Shown: positions 22,401-31,135 of the stretch, piece after piece | Layout of the letters: each line of letters begins with the position of its first letter | Numbering within the stretch: position 1 is the stretch's first letter | Source: Eutreptiella sp. 'Long Island Sound 2002' | Lineage: Eukaryota > Euglenozoa > Euglenophyceae > Eutreptiales > Eutreptiaceae | Reading direction: 5' to 3' | Assembly: GCA_964036045.1 (NCBI GenBank) | Contig: OZ038383.1 | Span: 33,251,394-33,315,393, forward strand | Length of the DNA: 64,000 nucleotides | The notes under the pieces: model-generated | Told to the model about the DNA's origin: nothing | Seen by the model: the letters and a program-made list of their open reading frames with translations, nothing else | Database searches by the model: none | Made by a program: the position numbers and the translations under genes

Positions 22401-24769
22401 TGTTCTCGGGCACCCGCGCTGCGTGCCGGGCGCTCCGCGCCCCACGACTTCCCGCCCACTACCCCCTCGCCATGTATACCGCCAAGTGTCATGGGACGGT
22501 CAACTGGTTTACCAGTGTCCGCCCCCCCTCATACGGGGCCCTGCGCGTGCTGGACGCCATGACCGCCTCGGCCATGCGCGCCACCGCTGGGTGGACCCTC
22601 TCCGCCTCTGCTCACTTCCTCCGTGAGGTCCCCGAAGGGGGAGTCGGTATACCCCCGGCGCCGGTCGTTGGGTTTACTAACTTCTTCGGCGTCTACATCC
22701 GGCACCTGAACCACCCCAACTCCCTGGTCTGCCGGTCCACGCGCCACGGGCTCCTGACTGCCCTCTGGCGGTTCCATCCTTCCCAGCCCTGCCTCACCCC
22801 GGAGCTCGGGCTCCGGTGCACCGCACACCCCACAGACCACGATCTATTTGTCGCCCTGTGCCACCGGTGCGACATCGCCATCCACTTACCCCCTGACAAC
22901 CACCTGCCACACCACACCCCCCATGTGCTGGCCTTGTCGTCACCCGGACTCGAGGTCCAGGACACCCACGCGTGGATGCTTGCAGGCCATCGCAGTACAG
23001 AGGACGCGCGACGCAAGGGGTGGCCCCGGGCCTCGCCCCGCCCCACTCCACCGGTCGGCACCGTCCCCCCGGGTAGACGCTGCCAAGCGGTGACTGCGAC
23101 CGTCCCCACGTTCTCCTGGCTCCCTGAGAACTATGGGATCCTCCACGACGCGTCGTGGTGCCCGAAGACCCGGCGCTGCGGCGGGGCAGTGGCGGTGCTC
23201 TGCCCCGTCACCCTCCGGTACCAGGTGTACCCCGTCCCCATCCCCTTGAGGCTGGACAACGCCTACACGGCGGAGCTGTACACGGCATGGGTGGCCCTCA
23301 CCGCCAAGGGGCCCTCGGCCGACCCTGCCATCGGCTTCCGATCCGGTGCGTGGCACTTTGCGGACTGTAAAGGGTACATCACGGCGCAGGAAGGGCGCCG
23401 CGAGCCGGACGACTCGCTACAAGGAGATCTCATAAGATCGTGTCGCGACATGGCCCACGGTCACGCCCCTCCCCGTCACCTCTATTCCCATATCGCCGGC
23501 ACCTGGCTCGATACCCTGCTGGACCAGGTAGACGAGGCGGCAGGGCAAGCTGCGGACACTTGCCCGGACGCCGTGGGATGGCTCGGCCCCCTACAGCAAC
23601 CCCGCGTCTGCTTCTCCCACGCGGGCCTCCAGGTCCACGACGCCGTGCCCCACGCGCGCCGCGCCTTGCTCGCCTCCCACCACGCCTATTCTGCGTCCCC
23701 CCCGCCACAGCGCCGCCCCGACCTCAACGAGTACGCCAACATCGTCAGCCACGGCCTCATCACATGGGGGGACCACCTCACGGTCACCGGCATCCGCCTC
23801 TCCCTGTTCCCCCCGAGAGATACGTCCTGCCCCCTCTGCGCCATGCCCGCCTCCGGGGACCACATCCTCTCGTGCCCGCTAGACCCGCTCATCCGCGCCC
23901 ACTACCATCGGTGGCTTGCGGCCCGACTCTCTCAGAGGTGCCATGCCTGGCGCCACTGTACGCCCACTGCTTGGGGCACCCTCGTCCTTTGGGGGGACGA
24001 GCCGTTCATACTGGCTGTGGATGGCTCCCCGGCCCACCACACCATCGCAACCTACACTGTTGGTCGTCTCGGAGCCATCTCCACGCCACACAGGGATGCC
24101 CTGCTGCACAGAGGTCTGCGTCCTGCGCGTCTCCGTCGCCTACTCTGCGACGTCGTTCTCACTACCGTCCTCCTACATAAACGGCACGCGGTGCCCGTTC
24201 TACCTCTTGCCGACCACCTCTCTCCCCTACCGCGGGCCCCCGTGAACCAGTCCCTCGCCAACAACCCACCGCCAGAGTGGTATCACGTTGCCAACTGGGC
24301 CCCAACGCCCGGTTCGGGCAGGTGGCCGGCCTGGGACGTCCTCCTAGGACTCTGGCTATCAGGGGACCTCCTCCTGGCCCCTAAGGTGAAGTCCGCCATC
24401 TCCACCCGGAACAAGCGCAGTCCGTACCGCGTCCTGTATGTGTACATCGAGAAGAACCAGATGTCGCCGGCCGTGCGGCAGGAGATTGAGCTGGAAGTCC
24501 ATGACGTGATCATCTTGGACAGTCTCGGACGGCACGGGCTTGCCCCCCATCTCCCGGATCGACGCCGCCTCTGGGCCATCCATTACGGTGGCAATGGACG
24601 GAGCCTGGAGGCCGGCCTCTGTGGAGATGTGATCCCCTCGTGGTGTGCCGCACTACATTCCGCGTTCTCGGCCATCCTCACTGCGGCTTCCCAAGGACCC
24701 CGCACGGTCTTCAAGGACATGCAGGTGGCCCTGGGACGGCCCGCCCCGTGGCCTTGTCCCCGCCCGTGA
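19475..24769 (+). CDS. LINE ORF2: AP-like endonuclease, reverse transcriptase, RNase H
   Basis: 1,764 codons, ATG 19475 to TGA 24767-24769. Domains in order follow. An APE-type endonuclease spans residues ~205-430 (LMTFNVQMS start, LTGDLNAN, GALDHIFL and the closing SDHLPV motif). The reverse transcriptase spans ~600-1000, with INLPKK and then motif A LSDDVRHAYGSI (~782). Motif B is GQGCPVSG (~844) and motif C LLMDDTQWL (~884), which has MDD where many families have YADD. RNase H spans ~1220-1345 (HDASW, AELYTAWVAL, FADCKG giving Asp, Glu, Asp). A CPLC..H..SCP zinc motif lies at ~1452. The layout resembles the RNase-H-bearing I/jockey-like LINE superfamily. No internal stop or frameshift is visible, so the copy may be active. 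Confidence 0.93.
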   Translation: MAGRNEDIPAAVSQLRHSHLDGVPHVRDLHLGAYTPSSPPREWGLVPVPAPGTAQFITPPYALEMCLHVPVGVHYYRACSGADPWPRNVLSLVGAVHCVQVTGSHQLQLCRKGLPPTSFILPEHHHVVLPQSLHSRVSITATGLTRASVLAMAATYHHRHLRKWVRGLPCALPAAVDRKLTKHSTAAGSCPGPPPTGHVSPRPDLMTFNVQMSLRPELRALDVLVRECQYPLALHVQEAGPLIIQRVHPLYHTIQAPARVAGGCATLLYRTPDLVVTSHNAHPSGRALVTHFTMAGVTHCHANVYLPADGNLDTLQEILDWVYPYLLLTPARVVVLTGDLNANCRWVSHLPVSPASLCDLVLPTLTRLGMRRLRPLAEAPTWVSPQGFAGALDHIFLRTPSEAAHTTEVRSDSRFPSDHLPVTATLHDLPPAPQLVCPSKKGRFPIPREPLASRLRTLNDTFRAELATPPPGAPEAQPRYTEVTSALYAAATAAYGPPVPSQPVPSTVRVHVTNLQRYTLAYPDWASQSSHLVEVARLKERIRAAWDVLLLEKDVGLAPLPAAPGQPTKVDYRRTLGARYVPPADPVYVVGVPVPLHQQAAVALDQLRQRHLAPLEALSLARVRTITGWEGRPLGPPPNATTANLRAIIRRAAATVPYHDLLEYRLFGQLEDAQFATIVSLINSILRGVPVPQAHSADFINLPKKTPHGPIANGRPLTNLATIWKLTAALIKDHYQPRLVQSGILPPYQFGMSPHCSSVELLRVLHDVWWDRWRRRLEAWVLSDDVRHAYGSINHTTEYAVLTAAGISPADAATLQHHDRALEVHMGGADGRSPSSTRLGAGTGQGCPVSGMKYSIYGEVRGHEACRSVPPADIPAGPLNRVLLMDDTQWLPGDRCHLPALASGIERAGRLTNLHSDPTKTVLIGTDMRDGQVYFLNDTVYLNGHPVRCATSQDYVRVLGRHALPHLFHHVDSRRLFSGTRAACRALRAPRLPAHYPLAMYTAKCHGTVNWFTSVRPPSYGALRVLDAMTASAMRATAGWTLSASAHFLREVPEGGVGIPPAPVVGFTNFFGVYIRHLNHPNSLVCRSTRHGLLTALWRFHPSQPCLTPELGLRCTAHPTDHDLFVALCHRCDIAIHLPPDNHLPHHTPHVLALSSPGLEVQDTHAWMLAGHRSTEDARRKGWPRASPRPTPPVGTVPPGRRCQAVTATVPTFSWLPENYGILHDASWCPKTRRCGGAVAVLCPVTLRYQVYPVPIPLRLDNAYTAELYTAWVALTAKGPSADPAIGFRSGAWHFADCKGYITAQEGRREPDDSLQGDLIRSCRDMAHGHAPPRHLYSHIAGTWLDTLLDQVDEAAGQAADTCPDAVGWLGPLQQPRVCFSHAGLQVHDAVPHARRALLASHHAYSASPPPQRRPDLNEYANIVSHGLITWGDHLTVTGIRLSLFPPRDTSCPLCAMPASGDHILSCPLDPLIRAHYHRWLAARLSQRCHAWRHCTPTAWGTLVLWGDEPFILAVDGSPAHHTIATYTVGRLGAISTPHRDALLHRGLRPARLRRLLCDVVLTTVLLHKRHAVPVLPLADHLSPLPRAPVNQSLANNPPPEWYHVANWAPTPGSGRWPAWDVLLGLWLSGDLLLAPKVKSAISTRNKRSPYRVLYVYIEKNQMSPAVRQEIELEVHDVIILDSLGRHGLAPHLPDRRRLWAIHYGGNGRSLEAGLCGDVIPSWCAALHSAFSAILTAASQGPRTVFKDMQVALGRPAPWPCPRP

Positions 24770-25185
24770 CCCGTCCTCGACCTCACGCGCCCGGACAGCT
24801 CCGGTGCAGCGCGCAGTCGTGCCGGACCGCACTCCTTGTCTGGCGGCGTTCTAAGTCGGAGGTGATGCCCCGGGAGACCCACATCTTCCGTGCCCGTTGA
24901 TCTTGGAACGCTTACTCGGGTGGATCCAGGACAGTTCGGAGCGGTTGGTGGCCGGGACCGGAGAGCAGATCGAGCCGTAGCGTTGTCGTACACCGACGTT
25001 GTGACCCAGACGGCCTGCTGGGAGGAGCGTTCTCAGGTGTGCGACGAGATTCGTCTTGCTCTAGCGGAGGTAAGACGGAGGACTCCCTCGGCAGAGCCTG
25101 CGTGGGGCCCCCGAGGGACGACGCCAAGGCTCACCGTACGTGGGACCGCGGCAGGCGCTCCTCCTCCTCCTCCTCCTCTACACTC

Positions 25186-25684
25186 ACTGTATGCTCTCAC
25201 TGTACACTGTCATTCTACACTGTCACTGTACACTGTCGCTGTAAACTTGGTGCGATTTTTTTTGGAGGGGGTGGATGGTATTTCGAGCCCCCCTCTTTGC
25301 AGTCCTTTAACCCCCCCCCCCCCCCCTAGCTACAACCAGAACCCAAAGAACAGCTGCAGCCAGTGAAAGCTGCAACTGCAGCCTTCGCCACAGCCAGGGC
25401 CACACACACTGACACAACCACAACCAAATCCACACACAACACAGCTTGCAGAAACACACCCACACACGCAAAGCCGCAACCACAGCCACTACAATAACCA
25501 CACCAACAACGAGAGCTACCACAACGGCCATGGCAACAACCTCACGCAAGCCCAGAACCACAGCCACAACCACAATCACAACCATACCTGCGTCTGCAGC
25601 CACAAACACAATGTTATGCGCACACAATCAAAGCCTATGCCACACAACACCAAAACCAACAACAACATCCAAAACAACAGCTGC

Positions 25685-25724
<40 letters not shown>

Positions 25725-27139
25725 CACACACCTGCGCGTACACACATTCACGAATCCACATACACGCACAAACCTAGGCAACCAGAAACCAAAGAATTCA
25801 GTCACACACTCACAAACACCCACGCACAAAGACACCTTCACCCACACATCGATCCATGCAACCCCCCCCCCCCCCCCACACACACACAAGCAGACATACA
25901 ACTACACTAAATGAGAGAAACTAAGAACGAACAAACCATCCACACTTGCGCACATGCGCATGGGCAAAACTACACACGCACACAAGCACGCACACCGACA
26001 CCCACACACATAATAACACAGCATACCTGCAAAGGTCATCGTCCTTGCCGCCACCATCATACATGTGATGCCACGGCCAAAAAACAGGAAAGGCAGGAGA
26101 AGGGGACGGGACAGGCAAGAGAACAGAAGGGCTGTGCACGAGGGAAGCGGGGGACCACAACATAGCAAAAGGGTAGGGGAGGGGATAAAGCGGGAGGGGA
26201 ATGAGTGTGTCATGGTGTAGGTCAAGATGGTTGTATGATGAACCTCACAAAAGCGAGCAATGTCCTTTGTGCCCTACTTGTGCTTCATGATGTGTGTGTG
26301 TGTATGGGGTGGTTGGGTGCCATTGTCATGAGGCAACAAGGAACACCCTCGCAAATGGTTAGGTTCATATCCCCGAACCCCAACCCCGTAACCATCTCTT
26401 CCTAGCCCTTCTCTTCACATGGTTCAATTTGGCCATGTGGTTATGTACACGCATGATAAATGCACACAAGAATGAATGTGGTTGTCAATTTGTGCATGTG
26501 CATGTGTGTGTGGACGTGTGTATGGGTGTATGTGTGTGTATGTGTTTGGATGTTTGTGTCCCTCACAAACTGTGTTTGTTTGGATGTTTGTGTGTTTGTC
26601 GCCACGGGTACATGTATGCAAGTGTGTCATGTATGTGTGCCTGTGTGCACAATGTATGTGTGCATGCACGCTCAAGTTCTTGGAGAAAAGACATGGTGAG
26701 AACTGCGGACCGATGTTGGTGTGAAAAGGGTGAAGTGTGGGCCAGCAAGGGTGGGAAGAGAGGGCGGAAAGGGGGAGAAACTCCTGAGTGAGCCCTCAAT
26801 GAGCCCCTAATTAGGTCTCATTTAGCGCTCAGTGAGCGCTCAGTGAGCCATTTGGCGCGCTCAGTGAGAGCTAATTGAGAGCTAAGTGAGAGCTAAGTGA
26901 GCTGGCTCACGGACGGCTCAGTGACGGCTTAGTCGGGCGCTCAGTCAACTGAGCCGTCGCCAAAAAAAGTACCCCCCCTTTGAACCTTGACCAAGTGAGT
27001 ATCTAAAACTTCTAAAAATATTAAATGCACATTACCTAGCATGCAAAAACCACAACAGACAAGCACAAAGACATCGCAATGCACAACTGAGCCCCAAATG
27101 AGCCCCAACTTCACATTTCCACTTAGCCACCAGTGAGCC
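25186..27139. repeat. Outer right arm of the palindromic element
   Basis: Reverse complement of 11,268-13,259. It contains the poly-C tract beside a GGAGGGGGTGGATGG block (25,260-25,330), CA-rich DNA, the GGTTACGGGGTTGGGG-type segment (as CCCCAACCCCGTAACC at 26,378-26,393) and the GCTCA subterminal cluster (26,790-26,957). No gene is supported here; long frames are translations of CA/GT-rich sequence. Confidence 0.9.
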
Positions 27140-27699
27140 GCAAGTACACCTGGCTTTCCTTTGAGGGAACGTCTCCCCTCGGCCTCAAGGGCCAAGGAAA
27201 AAGATTTTGATCTTAAAAGCACCAAAGTTTTCCTCACCGCCCCCCCCTTCCAAAGGCAATTTGTGGATTGCCTCAAAGATCATGTCCCCAATGTGAGGAG
27301 CAGTGGTGGACCTCCATTATGTCATGGTAAAATGCATTGAGGGTTTGTATGAGCTTTAGAGGGTGAGGGAGATGTATAATCTAACCCAAGTGGAACGCCA
27401 CCGTGCGTTTGACCACTAAGTTTTCAAAAGCTTGGGGAGACTCAGGTTGGTCCCCCACCAGGTGGATCCATTGGTGCTTGGCACCTTCCACTTTTTTTGC
27501 CGAGAAGTGGAGGAACATTTTTCAGTTTTCCTCCATCCCAATGGAGTATCGGCATGGGCCTTACAAGAGGAGGCTCAAAAATTGTTTCAAGCGTTGGTCT
27601 TTGGTGAGGCCAAGCATGTCCGTCCGCCACATGCACCATTGCATGTCCATGACCGCCCTGGAGCAAGGGCTTTTGGGACTGGAGGCAGCCAAGGCGTGA
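27139..27699 (+). CDS. Gene E, 3-prime half (after the insertion)
   Basis: Coding resumes immediately outside the right arm. One block (about 27,139-27,300) contains LRERLPSASRAKEKDFDLKS and FQRQFVDCLKDHVPNV. A second frame (27,306-27,410) passes TAG 27357-27359 inside CIEGLYEL-TAG-RVREMYNL. A third frame ends at TGA 27697-27699 and carries AWGDSGWSPTRWIHW, then FFAEKWRNIFQFSSIPME and RH..YKRRLK. That last signature matches ORF G of T1 (YYFAKKWRILSKFSCFAMEG, then HRRLKR), placing E and G in one family. Frame changes fall near short homopolymers. Confidence 0.55.
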
Positions 27700-27789
27700 G
27701 ACATTGAGGAGTTTGTGTGAAGAAAGACCAAAAAACGCTTTGTGCCAAGTGTTTTGTGTTGTTTGTCCTAGTGAGGGATGGCGGAGGGG

Positions 27790-27915
27790 TGCGCGATAAC
27801 TACCCGCGATAACTGCGCGTTAACTGAGTTATTGCGCGATAACTAGTGCTCTAACTAGTTAGAGCAAGGCGCTCTAATTCTGCTCTAACTCCGTTCTAAC
27901 TCTACTCTAACTCTT
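27790..27915. repeat. Short palindrome-rich repeat (GCGATAACT / CTCTAACT units)
   Basis: Alternating GCGATAACT, GTTAACTGAGTTATTGCGCGATAACT and CTCTAACTAGTTAGAGC units give several overlapping hairpins. This is followed by four CTCTAACTC-type units. The organisation resembles the subterminal cluster of the palindromic element but the unit differs. It may be a small inverted-repeat element. The stretch 27,700-28,200 has no supported gene. Confidence 0.5.
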
Positions 27916-28200
27916 TGACCCCCCCACAACCACCCCTACGATGAGGGTTGTGTGGGGAAAGAAAGGGGAAGGGGGGTTTTTGATGGTGCCGAATCCATTT
28001 TTTTAGGTGGTTTGCCCCAAAGTTGAGGCTAGGTGGGTGTTCCGCAAATTGTTCTCTACCTAGGGGTTCCGCACCACGCCCTAGAACGCTGCATCCCATA
28101 GTACCAGGCCTTGAAAGCACAAGAGAACACTGCGGGTAGGGGTAGGGGACCACCACGGGTGTTTCCAACGTAGAACCCAAGCCATGGGGGTACTTTTACC

Positions 28201-28437
28201 ATGCCGGATTTGAAATGCATACTCCTTTTTGACCAAAATGATGTTGTCTACCACTTCCTCATTTTCGCCCCATTTCTACCTCCTTTTTGTGGTATTTACA
28301 GAGAAACATTACTTTGTAGTTACAGTCCAACATTGTCTTGGGGTGGGCGAATATTCCTCGCAACAGGTCTGCCTTCTGATGATGTGTACCACGCCACAGC
28401 AGCTGAGTACCACAACTTGCTTACACCTTCGCAATAA
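28201..28437 (+). CDS. Small hypothetical ORF
   Basis: A 78-codon hydrophobic ORF (LIFAPFLPPFCGIYRE) ends at TAA, with about ten more codons to TGA if UAA is sense. There is no family resemblance and no clear splice context. It may be an exon of gene J further downstream, or chance. Confidence 0.25.
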   Translation: MPDLKCILLFDQNDVVYHFLIFAPFLPPFCGIYRETLLCSYSPTLSWGGRIFLATGLPSDDVYHATAAEYHNLLTPSQ

Positions 28438-28683
28438 TGGCATTGTGTGCCCGTGTATCATAGAACTTGAGTGCGTTTGAGATTGAATGTGGGTACCCAG
28501 TACTGTCCTCCACACCACCGGAGACCAACGTGCGCATACTGCACTCAGGTACTACTGTGCGTTGTTTGGTTTGTGCATGTAGCGTGGCGCTGCCATCAGC
28601 ACAATGCATGACAAATGCATGACATGGGACCAGTTTCTGTCGGTTGGGTCTATCCAGTGTTTTGGGTCTATCCATCTGTGTGC

Positions 28684-28860
28684 AAAAAACATGCACCATA
28701 CAAAGGTCCATGTAGTATGTTGTGCACAGGACCACAAAAAACATGCACGGGGCACAGCTCTAATTAGTATTGTGCGCACGGGACTGCAAAAAACATGCAC
28801 AGTGCGCAAGTCTAGTTAGTATCGTGCGCAAAGGATTGCAAAAAACATGCACCGCGCACA
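28684..28860. repeat. ~53-bp tandem repeat, 3-4 copies
   Basis: AAAAAACATGCAC recurs at about 28,685, 28,737, 28,791 and 28,840 with partly conserved intervening sequence (TTAGTAT.GTGCGCA). It lies directly upstream of a second, unrelated array. Confidence 0.8.
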
Positions 28861-28861
28861 T

Positions 28862-29137
28862 GCACCCCCCCCCCCCTTCCTGTAGTGTCTTGTCCACCGT
28901 GACACGAATTTCTGACTGACTGCAGAAAATGATGACTGCACCCCCCCCCCCCCTTGTAGTGTCCTGTCCACCCTGACACAAATTCTTACTGACTGCAGAA
29001 AAATCTGACTGCACCCCCCCCCCCCCTGCAGTGTCCTGTCCACCCTGACGCAAATTCTGATTGACAGGGAAAAATTCTGACTACACCCCCCCCCCCCTAC
29101 AGTGTCCTGCCCACCCTGACATCCTCACATTGCTTTG
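28862..29137. repeat. ~73-bp poly-C tandem repeat, 4 copies, ending at a splice acceptor
   Basis: Four units each begin with C12-C14 followed by a TGTAGTGTCCTGTCCACCC core. The first three continue with ACACAAATTCTGACTGACTGCAG-like sequence; the last is truncated and ends in CATTGCTTTGCAG at 29,137, where an acidic open frame begins. This suggests that the arrays lie in an intron of gene J. Confidence 0.85.
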
Positions 29138-29404
29138 CAGTTACGAACCAAGACGTCTCACCGGCTGAGTTCAAGGAAATCCTTCAACTGGAGGCTGTTG
29201 AAGAAGATGCAGATGAAACCGATGGTTCGGATGCAGCAGATCTTGATGCCGATGTAGAATTCAATGCTGATGCCAATGGTCATGTCAATGTCGACGCTGG
29301 TGTCGAGCCACTTACGCCACCAACACCACAGAGTGATGAGGAATGGGTGGAGGTCTTCAAGGAATTGCAGGCAGCCCTGCGTGCACACAACGTTCCCCGT
29401 GTGA
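29138..29404 (+). CDS. Acidic exon/ORF upstream of gene J main ORF
   Basis: Starting right after a TTTGCAG acceptor, the frame encodes VSPAEFKEILQLEAVEED followed by an Asp/Ala-rich acidic stretch. It finishes with EEWVEVFKELQAALRAHNV and TAA at 29,416-29,418. The next ATG (29423) overlaps closely in another frame. Either the two are separate ORFs of a compact element or a frameshift/intron joins them. Confidence 0.45.
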
Positions 29405-29422
29405 TGGATATATCGTAACAGC

Positions 29423-31111
29423 ATGGACCCCTTTGGGACGCTTGTTGCCCCGGGCATGATCGCGGGGCTTTGTTGGGTTGATGAGATCAATGACACATTG
29501 GAAAACGAGCATCTCTTGGCGTCTGAGTCACGTGCGCTACGCTTGGCGGAGGAGTACTTCGCCCAAATTGCTTACCCGCCTCGGGGAACGGATCCTGTGC
29601 TGACAGCAGACCTCATTCCCACCACGATAGCTGAAGTTTGTCCTGGGTTTGAAGATATCCGCGAGCAGTCAACAGCGCACTTGACACTGCTGGTTGCCAT
29701 CTTGTCATCTGCTTTCAATTTTGAGCGAGCTGGCCGCGATGGGAAGGCCCTGAACACCAAGTCCATGTTTGTTGGCGGTGTGGGCTCATCATTCACTCAA
29801 GTCAATCAGGTACGTGCACATGCTTGGGCAACACGACTGGCCCCGCTTCTTGCTTGCCTCCAGCTGCCCATCATGGTTCATGAAAAAACACAAAAGGCGG
29901 GGCAGTACCGCAAAGTGGCTGTGGCTGCGAGTATGCACATCTGGGGTGCATCCAGAGCGATGGCATATGGCGAAGGAGCAATGCCGGGCACGAAGACAAC
30001 CAAGGTGATCGCAACAACAAAGGGGATGCATGACTTGCGCAACCCGGACACCTTGGCGACGACCTGGCTGTACGCCCTGCAATTGGACAAATGCCAAGCG
30101 GACTGGATGGCAACCTTCCACCACTCGCCTTCCACAGCGCCTACCGCAACGACCCTACAAGGATGGGGGCTGCGCCTGGTAGGCGCATGGTCATGTGGCG
30201 AGGCCTCACCGGCTGCAAATGCACTCATCAGCGTGGTGTGTTTGCTATTCGCCGACGTATTCGATGACTTTCCCAGCTTGTTGCCTGAGAAGCGCGCCTT
30301 CAACAACTTCAACAAGCAGATGCATAGGTGGTCCCGAAGGCTGACGTTTGGACTTCTAGGCTATGGGCTACTTATGGTCACCGACCGCAAGTGGTGTGTT
30401 CCGCACAATGAGGAAGCTGCCCTTGATGCCCGCCACCTGACCGTGAACTTCCGGTTGCCCCATGCACTGAAGCCCTTGGCAATCAATACCGGGCACCGTT
30501 TGATGAGGGAGGAGACGAAAATCGCTGTCCCTGTAGACAAAGCGGGCCAACCGAAAACACCCACTTCAGCCCCAACGCCGCCCAAGCATCAGCTGAAACC
30601 GGGAGCACCCACCACGACTGCCAAGGGTGCTAAGGTGTTAGCAGGTGTGGTTGCCGCGGGAGAGTTGGTTGATGTCGACAACAAGAAGGGATCCGACAAG
30701 GCCCGGCACATCCACCTGGTGTGCAAGCAACCGGCTGCAGGAGTGGTGGGGTCCGTTGCGGTGCAGGTGCGAGTTGCACAAATCCGCGTGGCAGCAAACA
30801 CCATCTGGCTGCCATGTAAGGCGAAACGTGGTATGGTTTCCCCAGTTGCCAGCACGCAGCTTCAAGGTATTGTGCTCTTGGCTTTGGAGTCCAACAATTG
30901 GATCCGTTGCATTGCAATGGAACCCATCGACACGGACACTTGGGCATTTATTCGCCCTTTTACTAGTTTTCCTTTGACGTCTTTGACAGCCCTGAAAAAG
31001 GGCCCATTGCCCGAGCCATTGGGTAACCTGGCTCGGCAGGCATTGGCCGTGTTCATGCGGTAGGGCAACAATGTACCTCGCAGGCCTTTTGTTGTTTCGC
31101 AAGATATGTGA
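29423..31111 (+). CDS. Gene J main ORF, 546+ aa, unidentified
   Basis: ATG 29423 to TAG 31061-31063, with 15 more codons to TGA 31109-31111 if UAG is read. The N-terminal ~200 residues are helical. A middle segment (AFNNFNKQMHRWSRRLTF) is basic and aromatic. The C-terminal part has a Pro/Thr linker, then VHLVCKQPAAGVVGSVAVQV-like beta-rich sequence. There are no catalytic motifs I can name and no internal UAR among about 20 glutamines. Large helical proteins beside acidic ORFs often turn out to be gag or nucleocapsid proteins; this is only a suggestion. Confidence 0.6.
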
Positions 31112-31135
31112 GGTCATGAGGTTCACGCACCCCTA

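Larger units (their letters stand above)
15709..25175 (+). mobile_element. LINE-like non-LTR retrotransposon, near full length
   Basis: It encodes ORF1 and ORF2, separated by 8 nt, after an ~850-bp leader. The 3-prime end is a (CTC)n-type tail at about 25,158-25,175. The 10-bp sequence CTCTACACTC is present at both edges (15,699-15,708 and 25,176-25,185). The first three bases of the right copy could belong to the tail. Removing the element restores the continuity of the palindrome arm, which confirms the boundaries. Both ORFs are uninterrupted over 2,731 codons, so the insertion looks young. It is GC-rich and contains no in-frame UAR, unlike its surroundings. Confidence 0.93.
11268..27139. 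mobile_element. Giant palindromic (foldback-type) element, ~6.4 kb without its nested LINE
   Basis: The left arm (11,268 to ~14,475) and right arm (~14,475-15,708 plus 25,186-27,139) are inverted copies. For example, 12,009-12,103 and the reverse complement of 26,316-26,410 differ at only one or two positions; 13,100-13,260 pairs with 25,185-25,330, and 13,255-13,345 with 15,620-15,710. Outer ends share CGGCTCAC and an internal CGACGGCTCAGTTGACTGAGC. No transposase ORF was found in the arms, which are mostly GT/CA-rich. The right arm is interrupted by a LINE. The element sits between the two halves of gene E. No convincing target-site duplication was found at its own ends. It could be a foldback transposon or an amplified palindrome. 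Confidence 0.85.

Noticed and set aside
19475-24769. Many overlapping 100-300-aa ORFs in other frames of the LINE
   Set aside because: GC-rich shadow frames; domain motifs (endonuclease, RT, RNase H) lie only in the ORF2 frame.
24770-25366. Extension of LINE ORF2 through TGA 24767 (two UGA then a long open frame)
   Set aside because: The region after the stop lacks recognisable domains and contains the element 3-prime UTR and CTC tail; openness is explained by GC content.
11268-27139. Interpreting the inverted arms as a classical TIR DNA transposon carrying the LINE ORFs as its own genes
   Set aside because: The LINE has its own tail and target duplication within the arm, and excising it restores symmetry, so it is a later insertion.
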